Part shown: positions 34,717-46,794 of the stretch, one piece after another
Layout: every line of letters starts with the position of its first letter
Position numbering within the stretch: position 1 is the first letter of the stretch
From: Limnoperna fortunei
Taxonomy: Eukaryota > Mollusca > Bivalvia > Mytilida > Modiolidae
NCBI GenBank assembly: GCA_944474755.1
Contig: OX104124.1
Coordinates: 4,924,437 to 4,988,436, forward strand
Direction: 5' to 3'
DNA length: 64,000 nucleotides
Translations under genes and position numbers: made by a program
Notes under the pieces: model-generated
What the model saw: only the letters and a program-made list of their open reading frames with translations
Databases searched by the model: none
Told to the model about the DNA's origin: nothing

Positions 34717-35117
34717 GGGACCGGTCAATATTAATTGGGGGGTTGGGACCGGTGCATTTCAAATTATCGGGTGTAAAAGGGCTATGTCCTATCTCCCTAA
34801 AATACAAAAAGTTGCCGTCCTACATCAGAAGTGTTATAAAAATGCGTGTCCTATCTAGTGAATAATTTTATGGTTACAATTCAGTATTTATGTTTGTTAA
34901 ACAAGTTGTGCGATTACAGTCTATTGGTTTTGAATTAAAACGTCAGAAAAAAATTAGTTTTTTCATTGATGATATTGTTATGAAAAAAAAACTAGCTGTC
35001 CTATCAGTGCTGAAAATAACAAAATTTGGAGTCCCATATATATGCCAGCATAAAAAAGCATGTGTCCTATTGAATTGTGCACCGGTCCCACCACCCCAAA
35101 AAATATTGACCGGTCCC
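34717..35117. mobile_element. MITE of Harbinger type, 401 bp, TAA target duplication
   Basis: Terminal inverted repeats of about 40 bp: GGGACCGGTCAATATT at the left end and AATATTGACCGGTCCC at the right, with inner matching blocks GGGACCGGTGCA and TGCACCGGTCCC. TAA flanks both ends (34,714-34,716 and 35,118-35,120). A 3-bp TWA duplication with TIRs starting GGG is the PIF/Harbinger signature. The interior repeats the heptamer GTCCTAT several times and has no transposase; the 76-codon ORF at 34,890 is incidental. Clean ends suggest recent activity. Confidence 0.9.
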
Positions 35118-35627
35118 TAAATAAATATCATAACATGTGATAAAATAATAATTTACATGATAACGAGGGATATTTGTGTCATAAATGAAAACAAATTTAT
35201 TTTTTATTTTCTACTTTATACTGTAAAATTATTTGCCCGTCAAGTTAAACGTTAGCATTTTTTTACTCGTGCTTGGTTTTTTTTTGGCAGTTAACATCAA
35301 GGAAACCACGTGAGATAATCTTTTATGGATAGCATAAACTGTCGTAATACATATGTGATTATTTAATACTTTTTAATTAAACACTTCGCTTTGGATCTAT
35401 ATAATTTTCTCCTAACCATGCAAAAAGATACAATAATTTCAGTACTTTTTACTGCTGCTGTGGCGGTCGTATTTCAAGTTAATTATGTTTTGAATGTTGA
35501 CCGATTATCGCGGATTTGAACACAATGTTACCTTCAACATAGTGCAATCCGATTTTGATTTTCGAGCCTCAGCATGCCAGCGGTACGTTATCCCGCCAGA
35601 GAAATGGGTATCATAGCATCATAGAAA

Positions 35628-35785
35628 CTGTCACAAATCGAAGTCCAAGAAACCGGCAAACTACAGAACCAACAACCAAACATGTAGTAATTGCAGCAAT
35701 GGTCCTGACTTGGTACAGGCATTTCAAAAGAAATGATGGGTTAAACCAGGTTTTATGCATGCCCAATCTCCCGCTTCAGGAATAG
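35628..35785 (-). repeat. Downstream-tail fragment associated with family R
   Basis: CTTGGTACAGGCATTTCAAA, AACCAGGTTTTATGCATGCC and GAAACCGGCAAACTACAGAA match, as reverse complement, 20,170-20,330, with further copies at 16,995-17,100 and 42,770-43,020. The overlapping 76-codon ORF is not preserved in those copies. The next kilobase (35.8-36.8 kb) shows no recognisable feature. Confidence 0.65.
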
Positions 35786-36818
35786 TAATATACAAATGTA
35801 AAGTTTTAAATATCAATTTCACAGTTAGGGGACTATGTTAAAATTATTTGAGTTCTGTCAGTTTCTCAGTAACCCATATACAACTATTAGCGACATCACG
35901 TGACTTCTGTGACGTATTTTTGTCAGCCATATTGGAAATTTCACTCAATAGAAAATCAATGGGACGATTTAAAAACGCCGATATCTTGTTAAATAAATAA
36001 AATATATATGTTTTGCACATTGTTCCCAGTTCTACAATCTCTTATCTCTCGAATGATATGAATTTTATCAGTTTAAATTACTTGCAAAATACTTCCCATT
36101 TTGTTTGAAAAAAAACCTTTTTTTTCTGCATCCTGGTTACATTGTTTCAATGGGAAATTGTCAAATATGCTCCACTTCTGACGTAAATTGCATAAATACA
36201 GTTCGCATAAACATAGTTTTGCACATATATACAAATAGTAGACATAGTGATCTATTTAATTTTCACATTTTTAACACTTTAATTTTTGATCTATTCCCAT
36301 TTCATTTGAAATTAGCTCATTTATCATTTTTTAACATGGCGTAGTTCAGACCACGTGGTTCAGACAAGGGACATGGATGTGTGGTATTTTTATGGTTTAA
36401 TTATATCTCAGAAATTTGTAACATGTTTAAATTAGAAGTAAATATTTCAATAATTAAATAAAAAAACTTTAAGAGTATTTGACAAACAAAATAGAAAAAA
36501 AAACTAACTGCAATTGCAATGTCTTGAATTGAAAATGTGGTAATAAATTTTGTGAAAAACATTTATAAAGTATTTATGTAAAAGATAATTACGAAAATAT
36601 CCCCATTTTGGGCGCATTTTTCTCAGTCATAAAGGTAGTCAAAATTTAAGTTTTAAGGAATAAGCTGTTCAATAAACATCCTGTACAGAGAATACAAGAT
36701 TATGGCAGTACAAGCTTTATCAGGAAGACACAACATGGGTTTCTGTTTCTGTTTCGATTCCTCAAAAGTAGCTCACTATTGAGCATTAATCTTTGAGTGG
36801 GGGGGGGGTGCGCTGATG

Positions 36819-37815
36819 TTAATCGCGCTGGGCAGATATAGGATTCAAAATTAATAGTTCTGATTTAAATTGAGATAAAGATTTCGCTGTAACAAACTGA
36901 TCTGCCAAAGAGTTCCAGTCTTTAATTGTTCTAGGTACAAATGAATTTTTACAAATATCAGTGTTACAATGTATATAATTCAATGCTTTTGAATTTGATT
37001 TCCTTTGTTTACCTGGGTTTAGATATAAATCCAGTGGTTCAGCAGGTAGCACTACCAGGTCGTTCAAGATTTTAAAGAGTAGAGTGAGACGTAATTCTCT
37101 ACTGCGTTCAGTTAGCGGCTTCCAACCTAGGCTGTTCATCATTTCGGTGACACTACTTTGTTATTATAATTGTTTTTGACTAGTCTTGCGGCCCGACCCT
37201 GTATGCTTTCTAATAGAATGATATCTTTTTGAAGGTACGTGTCCCATACTGTGCATGAGTATTCTAGTATGGAACGAACTAACGACGTATAGGCTGTTTC
37301 TTTAAACGATACACTACTGTGTTTAAGATTTCTACGAATAAAGCCTAGGATACTATTTGCTCGATTACAGATTTTGGATATATGTGTGCTCCATTTGAGA
37401 TTTGCATTAATTATTACACATAAATAGGGATTTTCATCGACCTGTTCTAAAATATGATGGTTTAAAGAGTATTTAAATATTGACGGAAGTTTTTTACGAT
37501 GGATTGTCATAACGTAGCATTTTGTTGCATTAAACTGCATCCCCCAGGTATTTGCCCATTTTTGTAGTAAATCTAAGTCACGTTGTAGGTTTAAATGATC
37601 ATTCCAGGATTTTATAGTTCTGTATAATAGACAAACATCCGCAAATAATCGGACTTGGGACTTAACACAGTTCGGGAGGTCGTTTATGTGACATAAAAAT
37701 AAAAGCGGGCCCAACACAGTTCCCTGCGGGACACCAGAGTCGACTGTACAAGGAGACGAGGATATACCGTCGATGACAACACGCTAGTGTCCGTGCATGA
37801 GAAAATTTGTTAAAT
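36819..37815 (-). pseudogene. 5'-truncated LINE, CR1/Jockey-like reverse transcriptase
   Basis: The best-preserved LINE here. Minus strand from about 37,815: FLMHGH, stop, RVVIDGISSS, then SGVPQGTVLGPLLFLCHIND, the catalytic-box region RLFADVCLLYR, WGMQFNATKCYVM, YLCVIINANLKWSTHISKI, ANSILGFIRRN, SILEYSCTVWDTY, IQGRAARLV; after a frameshift at 37,140, LGWKPLTERSRELRLTLLFK, and finally SFVPRTIKDWNSLADQF. Defects: an in-frame TAG where the family has Q before RVV; the second aspartate of the FADD box is valine; a frameshift near 37,140. Endonuclease and early RT domains are absent, so it is a dead 5'-truncated insertion. A G10 run lies at its 3' flank (36,799-36,808). Confidence 0.92.
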
Positions 37816-38219
37816 TTCAATACATTAAAGGTGTTCTAAATAACACATCTGTCACGAATGTTTATTAGGTAACCATGATTCATTAATAATTTTATTAAAT
37901 TATGAACTATAGGAGTAGTTTTTAGTATAAAAAAATAATGATGCTCGGGGATAACAACAATAAACGAGGAACTCCATAAATGATAAAAAATAAAAGTATT
38001 TATAAAAAATAGAAAAAAATGTCAAATATTAATAATATGTTTAAAACACATAAAATAATTTGATTAATAATGACAGCAATTTGATATATTATAAAATTTT
38101 GGTGTTAATGATACACAACAGTTGTTCATTGATAAACAGAGTTATCGAACCTAATTATGACAGTAATAGTTGCATATGACGCATTGTAACATGACAATAT
38201 TTGTTATATAGTTTGCTGA

Positions 38220-38615
38220 CAAATAGTACATGCAAGTTTGGTAGGTTTCACCTGACCTTGACAAGAATTCATATCACTACGCTAATGTTTGTGGATAAGA
38301 TTACTTCTGTTGTAACTCTGCATGGTAGGATGACTGAGTGGCATGGCATATAGGTTCCTGTTGAATAGTACAAGTTTCGCCTGACCATGACCTTGGATTT
38401 CATGGTCCAGTGAATACGTTAAAATATTTTGGTCAGTGAAACTATGCATAGTGTAATGACAATACTTGGAATTTAGGTTCCTGTTGAATATATGACAGGT
38501 GTCTTCTGACATTGACCACGGTCCAGTGACTATGTTTAAGTTTTTGGATTATGTCAGTTCCGCTGTAACTATGCATGGTAGGACATCTAAACAGAATTTA
38601 AGCGCACCTTTGAAA
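38220..38615. repeat. Tandem repeat, ~127-bp unit, about three copies
   Basis: GGTTTCACCTGACCTTGAC (38,244), GTTTCGCCTGACCATGACC (38,370) and GTGTCTTCTGACATTGACC (38,499) are spaced 126-129 bp; a second marker (TGCATGGTAGGATGACTGAG and relatives at about 38,320, 38,446, 38,572) repeats at 126 bp. It resembles a tandem repeat common in bivalves. The 76-codon ORF inside is a by-product. Flanks 37.8-38.2 and 38.6-39.6 kb are AT-rich with nothing recognised. Confidence 0.75.
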
Positions 38616-39641
38616 TGGATCTATATATCTTCCTAAAAGTAATTATGTTTGGGATTTACTTAATACAAATTAGATTTAAATATTGGTTTTTGCAAAAATA
38701 GATATTTTGTTCACTATTATATAATTGTTTAACAGTTTGTCTTACTAAGGTCACACAAAAATAATTTGTTTGACTTGATGGGATGCAGAACACCATCCTC
38801 CGTTTTTTTCTGGAAATCTCAGAATAGATATTGCACTGCTGGTAAAATTAACATTTATATCTTTCATTATTAACTCATAATTTCAATAAAATTATTAAAT
38901 ACTACGACAGACTTATAACCTTAATATCAAATCTCCTTATTAATTGTTTAAAGTTTTTGATATAATGAGTTCGGTATAGGCAAACATAATGAAAATTCAA
39001 TCTTAACAAGGGAGGTAAATCTGACAAATCTATATTTTTATTACTTGTTTAACAGTTTTTTATCAACAGAAAAAAACTTTTAACCCAGACAGCCCTTATT
39101 TAAAATCACCTTCTGCCTGTATCTTCTATCAATTTGTATATTGTGATAAAATTTGACGAAGAAATAGTGATTACCAAGTTTTGGTTTAAAAGCTTGTAAT
39201 TCTCAAAAGCAAAGATTTTTGCATGAGAAAAGCATTCTTTTTGCGAGATAAAGTTTTTCTATATTTATTTAAACTAGAACCTGCCTGTAACAGGTATCTA
39301 TACATCTTGTGTTAACATTTGGTGAATATTTGATGAGCAGAACAGAAGTTAATTTACTGAAACCATCTTCAAATTAAAGCTGAATTGAAAATAGCCTATA
39401 GATTTGGCATGCATGAAAGCACGTGAAGTGTATCGCGCATGCGCATGATAGCACCAAAATAAGACCATATTTTTAATGTTATGTCTGTATGTTCAAATTA
39501 CTGCAAAGATGAGTTATTTTCGAGAGGGGGCCAAAAATGGCCCTTACCCTACCTTGTCCTTTTTAATTATTATACATCTGCACATAAAAGATATATATTT
39601 ATTAATCCAATCACGAAAACATATATAAAATTAACTAATCT

Positions 39642-39758
39642 AGTATATCTGGTAAGTCTAGTGTATTTGGTAAGTCTAGTGTATCTGGTAAGTCTAGTGT
39701 GTCTGGTAAGTCTAGTTTATCTGGTAAGTCTAGTGTATCTGGTAAGTCTAGTGTATCT
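39642..39758 (+). repeat. 18-bp minisatellite, 6.5 copies
   Basis: Unit CTAGTGTATCTGGTAAGT repeated in perfect 18-bp register with one or two substitutions per unit. Each complete unit carries GGTAAGT, a strong match to the 5' splice-site consensus. Because the unit is a multiple of three it translates as a periodic LVYLVS peptide, which explains the open frame at 39,481-39,768. Confidence 0.95.
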
Positions 39759-40089
39759 ATGTCGATAAAATTATATTTAATATTAATATTACAGCTAATT
39801 AGTTGCCTGTAAATAAAATTTTAAAAAATATAAAAAGTTGTATTTTATTCTTTCCAATATACTGTAGCCTTACCAGATGTTGTCCATGATCCTCTTATAA
39901 TGAAGAAGTTATTGCTTGACGAGGAAATAAGAATAGACAATTAAGTCTAAAGAATATGTTTATTGAGTCTTATTTTTATTTAAAAAAAAATGATACAAAC
40001 TTTTGTTGTTTTAATCAGCAAATTATTTTTTATATAAGATATTTTAATGTGCTTAGCAAACAATTTTTAAATGCAACAGCATGCAATTT

Positions 40090-40310
40090 ATTATGTAACT
40101 GAGTGGTTAAGGTAGTTCATATTATATTGACCACGTGGTCTGTCAACACTGAGATTTCGGGCTCGAGTCTCACTCATTCAGCCAGGATGGGCTCTTCTGC
40201 TATCGTAATTCACAAGCAGTGCCAGTTTTCCTACGAAAGTTCACGTTTTTTCTCTTGGAAATTAAGCTTCCTTCCAGAACAAAAACTATATGCCATGATT
40301 TAAGTGATAA
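40090..40310 (+). repeat. tRNA-derived SINE
   Basis: The head AACTGAGTGGTTAAGGTAGT is a slightly decayed A box; the B box is GGGCTCGAGTCTC. The body carries GCCAGTTTTCCTACGAAAG and ends in a GCCATGATTTAAGTGATAAA-like tail with TTGTTGAAAGGTCGCGTT. Same family as 15,023, 25,676, 28,015 and 49,325. Confidence 0.75.
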
Positions 40311-40668
40311 ATTGTTGAAAGGTCGCGTTTACCAAAAATAAACAAACACTATTTATTTAATGATAGATTGTAGATAAATTCTACATAGTAGATTCAGTTT
40401 TCACAACTGACTTTTAATCATGCACTTTGTTTTATGCCATATAAGTTCTAGTTGCTTTGTGGTTTCTTTGTTTTTAATTTTCAGATGAGGTCTTCTTTGT
40501 GAACAGCTGGTATGAACAACAGATGAAGAGTTTTATTTGGACTTATTTTTTTTGCTTAATTTAGTTTCTTGAAGGTTGCTGGCGAACTTCATTATTTACA
40601 TTCTTTTCATTATGTATATTAATTTCTTTCAATTTATATTTTATTTTTAAAAATTTTGTTCTTACAGA

Positions 40669-41530
40669 TGATTGGCCTCTTGAAAACAATTTGCAACTCA
40701 TGATTTCAAACAGCGGAGTTCTCGTTATCCATGATGAAAACAAGTGCAGCAGATGACACACTGTCATTTAAACACAATAACGCAAATGCAGTTAATAATC
40801 TACACATATACTGTCCGAAAATTTCTTCATTTGTTTGAAAAGATAAAGGTGTTCGAGCCAACCCACTAAAAATGGAGATAAGTCTATTCGTACAAAGGCA
40901 GTTATAGATAATAATACAGTTGATATTCTTGGCGAGAAATGTGTTAAGTTGGATATAACAGAAGAATGACTCAAATCAATGTTTCTTGTATATGAAGAAC
41001 ATTAATTTTAGAATTAAGATTGTATATAGACAGAAACTGTGTCCATGAAAAAACTTGTGATCTTTGGATACATTTTCTATGTAAACTAGAAACAATACCA
41101 CATGAAGGAAAAGTTTGGCTGTGTTTTGACAGAATTTTTTAAAAAGAACAAACATAATTTGGTTGCAAAAAATGAAAATGGTCAATATCCTTCACCCCAA
41201 TCAAAGAAATGTACAAAGTGCAATAAAAAACAGAAGCGGAAGTTGCTCAGAAGGAATGGATAATGCAGGAAGACTACCCCAAAAACCTTAGCAGAAAGAA
41301 TTATGGTTGAAGCCACAGCTCTAGCTCAGATACAGAGTTTCCAGTCAATGGTTGGAAGCAACAACACATTGCATACTGATGGAACAAAGAGAAAGGGGCG
41401 ATAGTTTGGGTGGTTGCAAATAGGTACATATTCCGGGAAGTTCAGCCTGGGTACTTTGGAATTTGATGAAATACAGATTCTGTTGGATAAAAGAAATTTG
41501 TAATTAATGAATTATCTTCCTTAACAGACC
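40669..41530 (+). pseudogene. Unidentified TE-like ORF (NTLHTDGT family), broken, copy 2
   Basis: A splice-acceptor-like TTCTTACAG (40,661-40,669) precedes an open stretch reading DDWPLENNLQLMISNSGVLV before a stop. After several stops, the frame from 41,282 reads KTLAERIMVEATALAQIQSF then QSMVGSNNTLHTDGTKRKGR, ends at a stop, and resumes in another frame as QIGTYSGKFSLGT. The second half is shared with 16,040-16,275. I do not know the family; it is probably a multicopy element or gene-family ORF. Multiple stops and frameshifts make it non-functional. Confidence 0.55.
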
Positions 41531-41582
41531 AGGAACAAGAAAAAAGACCTTTAATGGCCTGTATGATCCAGCGGCATGACCA

Positions 41583-42320
41583 TGTCGCGACATCAATCAC
41601 AATAGGGGGATGCTCGTGATAAGAGAGGCAATTAAAGGACTATTTTAGATAATCAATTGCTCTTAGACATTTTGGCTGTTTGGGAAAAACAGGGAAACTC
41701 TTTAAAACTTATTGAAGAACTTAAAGTCCCACAAACATGCAACTGTACACTTGCAGAAAACTGGAAACTGTAAACGATGTCATAATGAATAGCATCTATG
41801 ACTTTGTTAGCGAAAAGTAAAGAAACAAAGCAACTAGGTTCATGTTCATCTTTGTATGTGTTAACTGGTTTGAACAATCTGTGATTTCGAATTCTAAAGC
41901 AAATGACGATTATTGTTGATTATTGTTGATCATTGTTGATTATTGTTGATCATTGTTGACTATTATTGTTGATTATTGTTGACTATTGTTGTCGCGGCAT
42001 CAATCACAACAGCGGGGATGCCCGTGATAAGAGAGGCAATTAAAGGACTTTTTGAAATAGATAATCAATTGCTCTTAGACATTTTGGCTGTTTGGGAAAA
42101 ACAGGGAAAATCTTAAAAACTTATTGAAGAACTTAAAGTCCCACAAACATGCAACTGTACACTTGCAGAAAACTGGAAACTGTAAACGATGTCATAATGA
42201 ATAGCATCTATGACTTTGTTAGCGAAAAGTAAAGAAACAAAGCAACTAGGTTCTTGTTCATCTTTGTATGTGTTAACTGGTTTGAACAATCTGTGATTTC
42301 GAATTCTAAAGCAAATGGAA
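41583..42320 (-). repeat. Tandem duplication of family R N-terminal region
   Basis: 41,583-41,900 and 41,991-42,320 are nearly identical direct repeats (CATCAATCACAA, GATAAGAGAGGCAATTAAAG, TCCCACAAACATGCAACTGT). On the minus strand each encodes FKPVNTYKDEHEPSCFVSLL followed by FANKVIDAI, matching the R N-terminal region at 51,724 (FKQIVVNTYKYEQEPSTFLS). The copies are separated by a decamer array. Very high identity makes this one of the youngest duplications in the window. Confidence 0.85.
41908..41988 (+). repeat. 10-bp minisatellite, about eight copies
   Basis: Units of the form TTATTGTTGA / TCATTGTTGA in exact 10-bp register, with one 3-bp slippage near 41,960. It lies exactly between the two halves of the tandem duplication 41,583-42,320. 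Confidence 0.9.
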
Positions 42321-42379
42321 CTTTATAGAAATGACAGTTATGGATGACTTGGGACATTCCAGATTAGAATAATGCAGCA

Positions 42380-42600
42380 GTGTTTTGAGTTGAATAAAGT
42401 ACAATTATGTGTCAGTATATTATTGTATACAATTATTCTTATTCTTTGAATTTATCTGTGGTTTGTCGTCTTGGAATGGCACTCTTCACACGTTAAAGCA
42501 CATTAGTTATCAGTTCTTCACTGGATATTCCGAGGGTTGTTTTAAAAAGATGTTTGCAATGGTTACTTATTTCTTCTGGATAAACTATAAATCAAGGCTA
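42380..42600. repeat. Fragment matching 23,010-23,200 and 51,800-51,990
   Basis: GAGTTGAATAAAGTACAATT, AGTTATCAGTTCTTCACTGG and ATTCCGAGGGTTGTTT follow the R N-terminal region here exactly as they do in segmental copies 2 and 3, so this is a further partial copy of the R-plus-block-C unit. The 73-codon plus ORF over it is not conserved. Confidence 0.7.
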
Positions 42601-42769
42601 CAAGAAAAAGCCACTCATCAATGCCTTTAAAAGTTTTACTAAAGATACAAATTCCTTGTCGAAAAATATTCTCTCGTTTGAAAATATTGTTGCAGATAGT
42701 TCTTACAACTTTGAATTCACTATACGCAAATGTGCTACGATGATAGTTGACTATTACTGACTAGTGGTG

Positions 42770-43020
42770 CATGATACCCATTATTTTTAATCAACTACAA
42801 CTCACATGCTACAGTAAAGGAAGGTTTGGAATTCCAAAACAACCAAGTTTAACGCACCATTCCTTTTGCAATGCATGTAACAAATCAGTAACATTGCTGT
42901 AGTTACTTTATTTTTGATTGTTGGTAGTGGAGTTCGGCGGTTTGCCGATTTTGATTTGTGGTTAATCTTTTTTTTACACTTTCCTGGGTGTTCGGTATTT
43001 TGTTATTACCTTCATTCGTT
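42770..43020 (+). repeat. Downstream-tail fragment associated with family R
   Basis: CATGATACCCATTATTTTTA, CCAAGTTTAACGCACCATTC, GCTGTAGTTACTTTATTTTT and TTTTGTTATTACCTTCAT match 20,125-20,380 in order. It lacks the RT C-terminus and the main R tail, suggesting this part can occur independently. Beyond it, 43.0-45.5 kb shows no recognisable feature. Confidence 0.65.
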
Positions 43021-45599
43021 AGGTATAAATGAATTTTTTTAATCCTCAAAATATCAAGTACCTTAGTTATTACAATCCGTGTTTCACTCGGTATGTTTTA
43101 TTTACTACTTAATTAGTGATCCACAGGTTAAAGACAACATAATTAGGATTCTTGTCTGATTTCGAATTGAAGACTTGCTATAATGATTATCAATAAACAT
43201 GTTCGTTAAATTGTGATTTAATTAATAAGGACTTGCATTTTTTCAATTCAACGAGATAGGCCGATCTTCAGAATGGAACAACAATAATTCAGTAGTCTTA
43301 CGTCTACATTCTTATATAATTTTTGAAAACCTGTTAATGCAACAATTTGACATAAAATGCATGATGTTATTGGAGCATGACTATTTTAATACAAAATTGA
43401 AAATTAAAGAACACAGTTAATAATGGACTAACGTGACCTGTTCATAAAAAGAATAAAAATGTAATTTTGTCTTTATATTTAAAAAGATTGAAATGGCGAA
43501 ATAATCTTATTGGACTATACTATTTCTTAATCTAGAGATCAGTTTGCAGCGGAGTTATAGTTGATATCGTTAGTCTGCTACTAATAAAATTAACAAATAA
43601 ATACAACACTGAATTTGCCATTTACATTAGTCACTTTACTGTTCATTATACAGTTAACACGTTACTGGAATTGTGAAAAGGCCTAAACAATCAGAATTTT
43701 TACATCTTTATCAGTTAAATATCGCCGATATTGTAATGGCTGTTATAATAACAATAGTTTCGTGTTATGTGGACTACAATAATCTGATTTCGGTTATATG
43801 TATCGATTCCTAATTGTAGTATTTTTAATAAACTTACGATTGAATCATTTGTTTATAACAAAAAATAGTAGCCAATGACCCTTTTTAAAAGTTGCTGTAT
43901 ATATGTTAATATATTAACAGTAAAGAATATATAAACATTGGTGCAAGTCTTTTGGTTGGTTTTGCGTACTGTATGCCATTGTATGCTAGTATGGTAGTTT
44001 TGAGGTTTTCAGTATAACGACTGCATTACCCAATGACGCTGCAATAAGAATCACACAGGAAAACAGAAAATACCAATTTGACATCAAACACACAACCGTA
44101 GTGGTAAGATGCAAAAATTTGGTGTACAGGTAATTCAGAAATACAACATGCAACAAACAATAAATCACACGAACCAATATTAAATGAAGTTAATAACAAA
44201 ATACCGAACACAGATAAATCAAGAGTATTATCAGGTTTTCCGAAGATTTGAACATAGCAACACCCGTCTTATTAGTTGCAATCAAAATTGGTGTGAGGTC
44301 AAAAGCATCGGAAAAATCAGATTAAAACATATATGTTTTGTGGGTCAGTTACAGTGTTCCCTAGGCTGCATGTATGACAATAAAACAGGTAAAAATGGAT
44401 CTAGAAAATAGCGAAAAAGTGCGAATATTATCCACTCGCATTTGTATATTTGCAAAGCATAACATTTTATTTAATTTGATATTATGATTTTCCGACGTGA
44501 TATTGATAAAAAGCTATTGACTTTGCATTGTCTACAATTATAACGCGAAGGGGTATCGTTTTAATCTTATCGTGTTACAAAACAGCATTCTGTTATTCAG
44601 AAATTTGTTTCAATAATAGATTTTAGTGCGGTGGGTTTGTTAGTACGCCATTATGTAAACCGTACATTTGTTTTGTTGCTTGTTTCGTTGGCACAATTAT
44701 TGTGAATTGATTACAATGTATATAAACTTTGGATATAAAGACAAGATAGAAAGAAATCAACACTGCACTCAAGACATTGGCTGTCAGACGTGAATTTTTT
44801 TAGCCCTATATATAAATGCAATTGTGTTCGCTGCAATAAAGATACTGCTTCAGATAGAGACAGAAATGTCTTACCTCAACAATTACAAATTATTAAGATG
44901 TGTGAATTTATAAAGCGTTATAAAAGTGGATGACACATATCGACGTTTAAGCAAGTAAGAAAATACATTTCAACAGTCATTGTTAAGGGTGTCTAGGAGT
45001 GTTTGATTCACTGAAGAACAGGGCATTGTAGATGGAAATGCAACTTTAAAATAACCAATATTTTTCTTTACTAGTTTTAACGCACTAAAATATAATTATT
45101 AAACTGCTGGTATCCGAAGTTATGATCAGGCTCCTGCCCTGGGTTGACATGTCAATGCAGGAATTACCTCAAATTGTTTAGGTTTTCGTAAAGCATAGCA
45201 ACAATAAATCCGTCAGCAAATATGTATAAACAACATAACACAATAGTTTTAGAAGAAATTTTGCTCCAGCGTCGATAAAAATCTAAATGAATCTAAATGA
45301 CCTATCATTTCGCTACTTCGGTACCATATATTGGTCATATCTTAAGATTACATGGCTATCTTTTTTAAGTAACAGATTTATCCGAAAAAAAAACGAAAAC
45401 CTTTGTTAGCAGAAAAACTTGGAAATCATAACCGATTCTCAAAATCTGAAGTGGCTGACCTCAGGCGATGATTTGACACATACATTTTTCTTTTGCAATC
45501 AACTTCCTGTTTACACGTTTTTGCCCAGAAAGCGTGGAAACTCGTAATTTTTGTGTGTTGTAAATCGTAAATTCCAGAGACGTGTGACCACCACCGTTG

Positions 45600-45990
45600 A
45601 TACTAAATAACATATATGAAATTTTAAAATGTCAAGGTCAAATGTCAAAAGTCAAGGTCAAAGTTCAACTTTGGTCTTGTTAGCACCATTTCTCAAAAAC
45701 CATAAAAGATAAAATCAAACGATAAATGGGAAAAATTCTGCTCGTACCAAGACCTTTAGTTGGTAAATTTGGTCCAAAACTATGCGATTAACTGTTTTCG
45801 AGTTACAGTCCTTAATCTTTTCGGTTAATCAGTATTTTGCTTATAACTTATAAACGGTTGGAGATAATATACTAAACATAAGGTTTAAAGTGATCAGTAG
45901 AAAAAGAGCTTCAATTTGAGCCCAAGGTAAAAGGTCATTGGTCAAGGCCATAACATAGCAACAAAGTAACTTTTATCAAAAGTCCTATTA
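45600..45990. repeat. AAGGTCA-rich dispersed repeat
   Basis: Carries TGTCAAGGTCAAATGTCAAA, AGTCAAGGTCAAAGTTCAAC, GGTAAAAGGTCATTGGTCAA and the phrase CCATAACATAGCAACAAAGT. TCAAGGTCA twice within 22 bp is a nuclear-receptor half-site arrangement, although it comes from a repeat. Same general family as 11,330-11,960. No ORF. Confidence 0.6.
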
Positions 45991-46794
45991 AACAACCTTA
46001 TATCTTATAATGATGTACATGTACTTTACTGAAATAGTCATTTAACAACCGAAAAGTCATTTAACAACTAGAAGTGGCATTTTGTCACTAATAAAAATCC
46101 TTAGCAACCATATATTGTGCGACTCGGAACCACTTTCTTTAATCAGATAACTAATTTTCATTACCAAAATTGACAATATGCCCGTTAGAGCAGACACACC
46201 TTCCATAACATTAATATGTATTTTCTGACTATAGACAATGGTGAGAAAACCTTTACATTTCTGCTTGTTTAAAAATATTTTACTAACAGAATGCCAGACT
46301 TACAGCTTATACGCTAATCAAACGTAGTGCATATAAGAATAAAAGCAATTAAATTAACAAAAACATAAAATAAAGTAATAAGTGAAAACTATGTTAACAT
46401 AGAAGTGAAATTCAATTTACAAAAGACTGATACAATGATTTGGCGGCTTTTGCGTATTTGGTGTGTATTATAAGCGCTGGGATATTGATATAAACTAACA
46501 CGTTTTGTCATCAGAGAGAAACCGAAATTCAGATTATTTAGACTAAAGTACTAAAGTGTTATTGAAGACGACAATGTAATATAATAAATAGCACTGTCGC
46601 CATACTCTCTTTTTTCTTTATTTAATTAAAAAAAGTCCACTTGTCAAAATTGTTTAACATTTTTTGAGTTGTTATTTGATGCAAATGTCTTTTCGACTCA
46701 AACTTCAAGATATCTGTTTAAACCGTAATTCGATGATCATTTTTAGTGTAATTTCCATCAATCGACATTAAAACTAAAAAGGCTAATAAAGCGT

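Noticed and set aside
36799..36808. G10 run as a possible quadruplex or regulatory site
   Set aside because: A single homopolymer at the 3' flank of a dead LINE; more likely a slippage product or part of the element's end.
39481..39768. 95-codon ORF with LVYLVS repeats, resembling a membrane protein
   Set aside because: It is the translation of the 18-bp minisatellite, whose unit length is a multiple of three.
45628..45670. Clustered AAGGTCA as a nuclear-receptor enhancer
   Set aside because: The motif cluster belongs to a dispersed repeat seen twice here; no nearby gene supports regulation.
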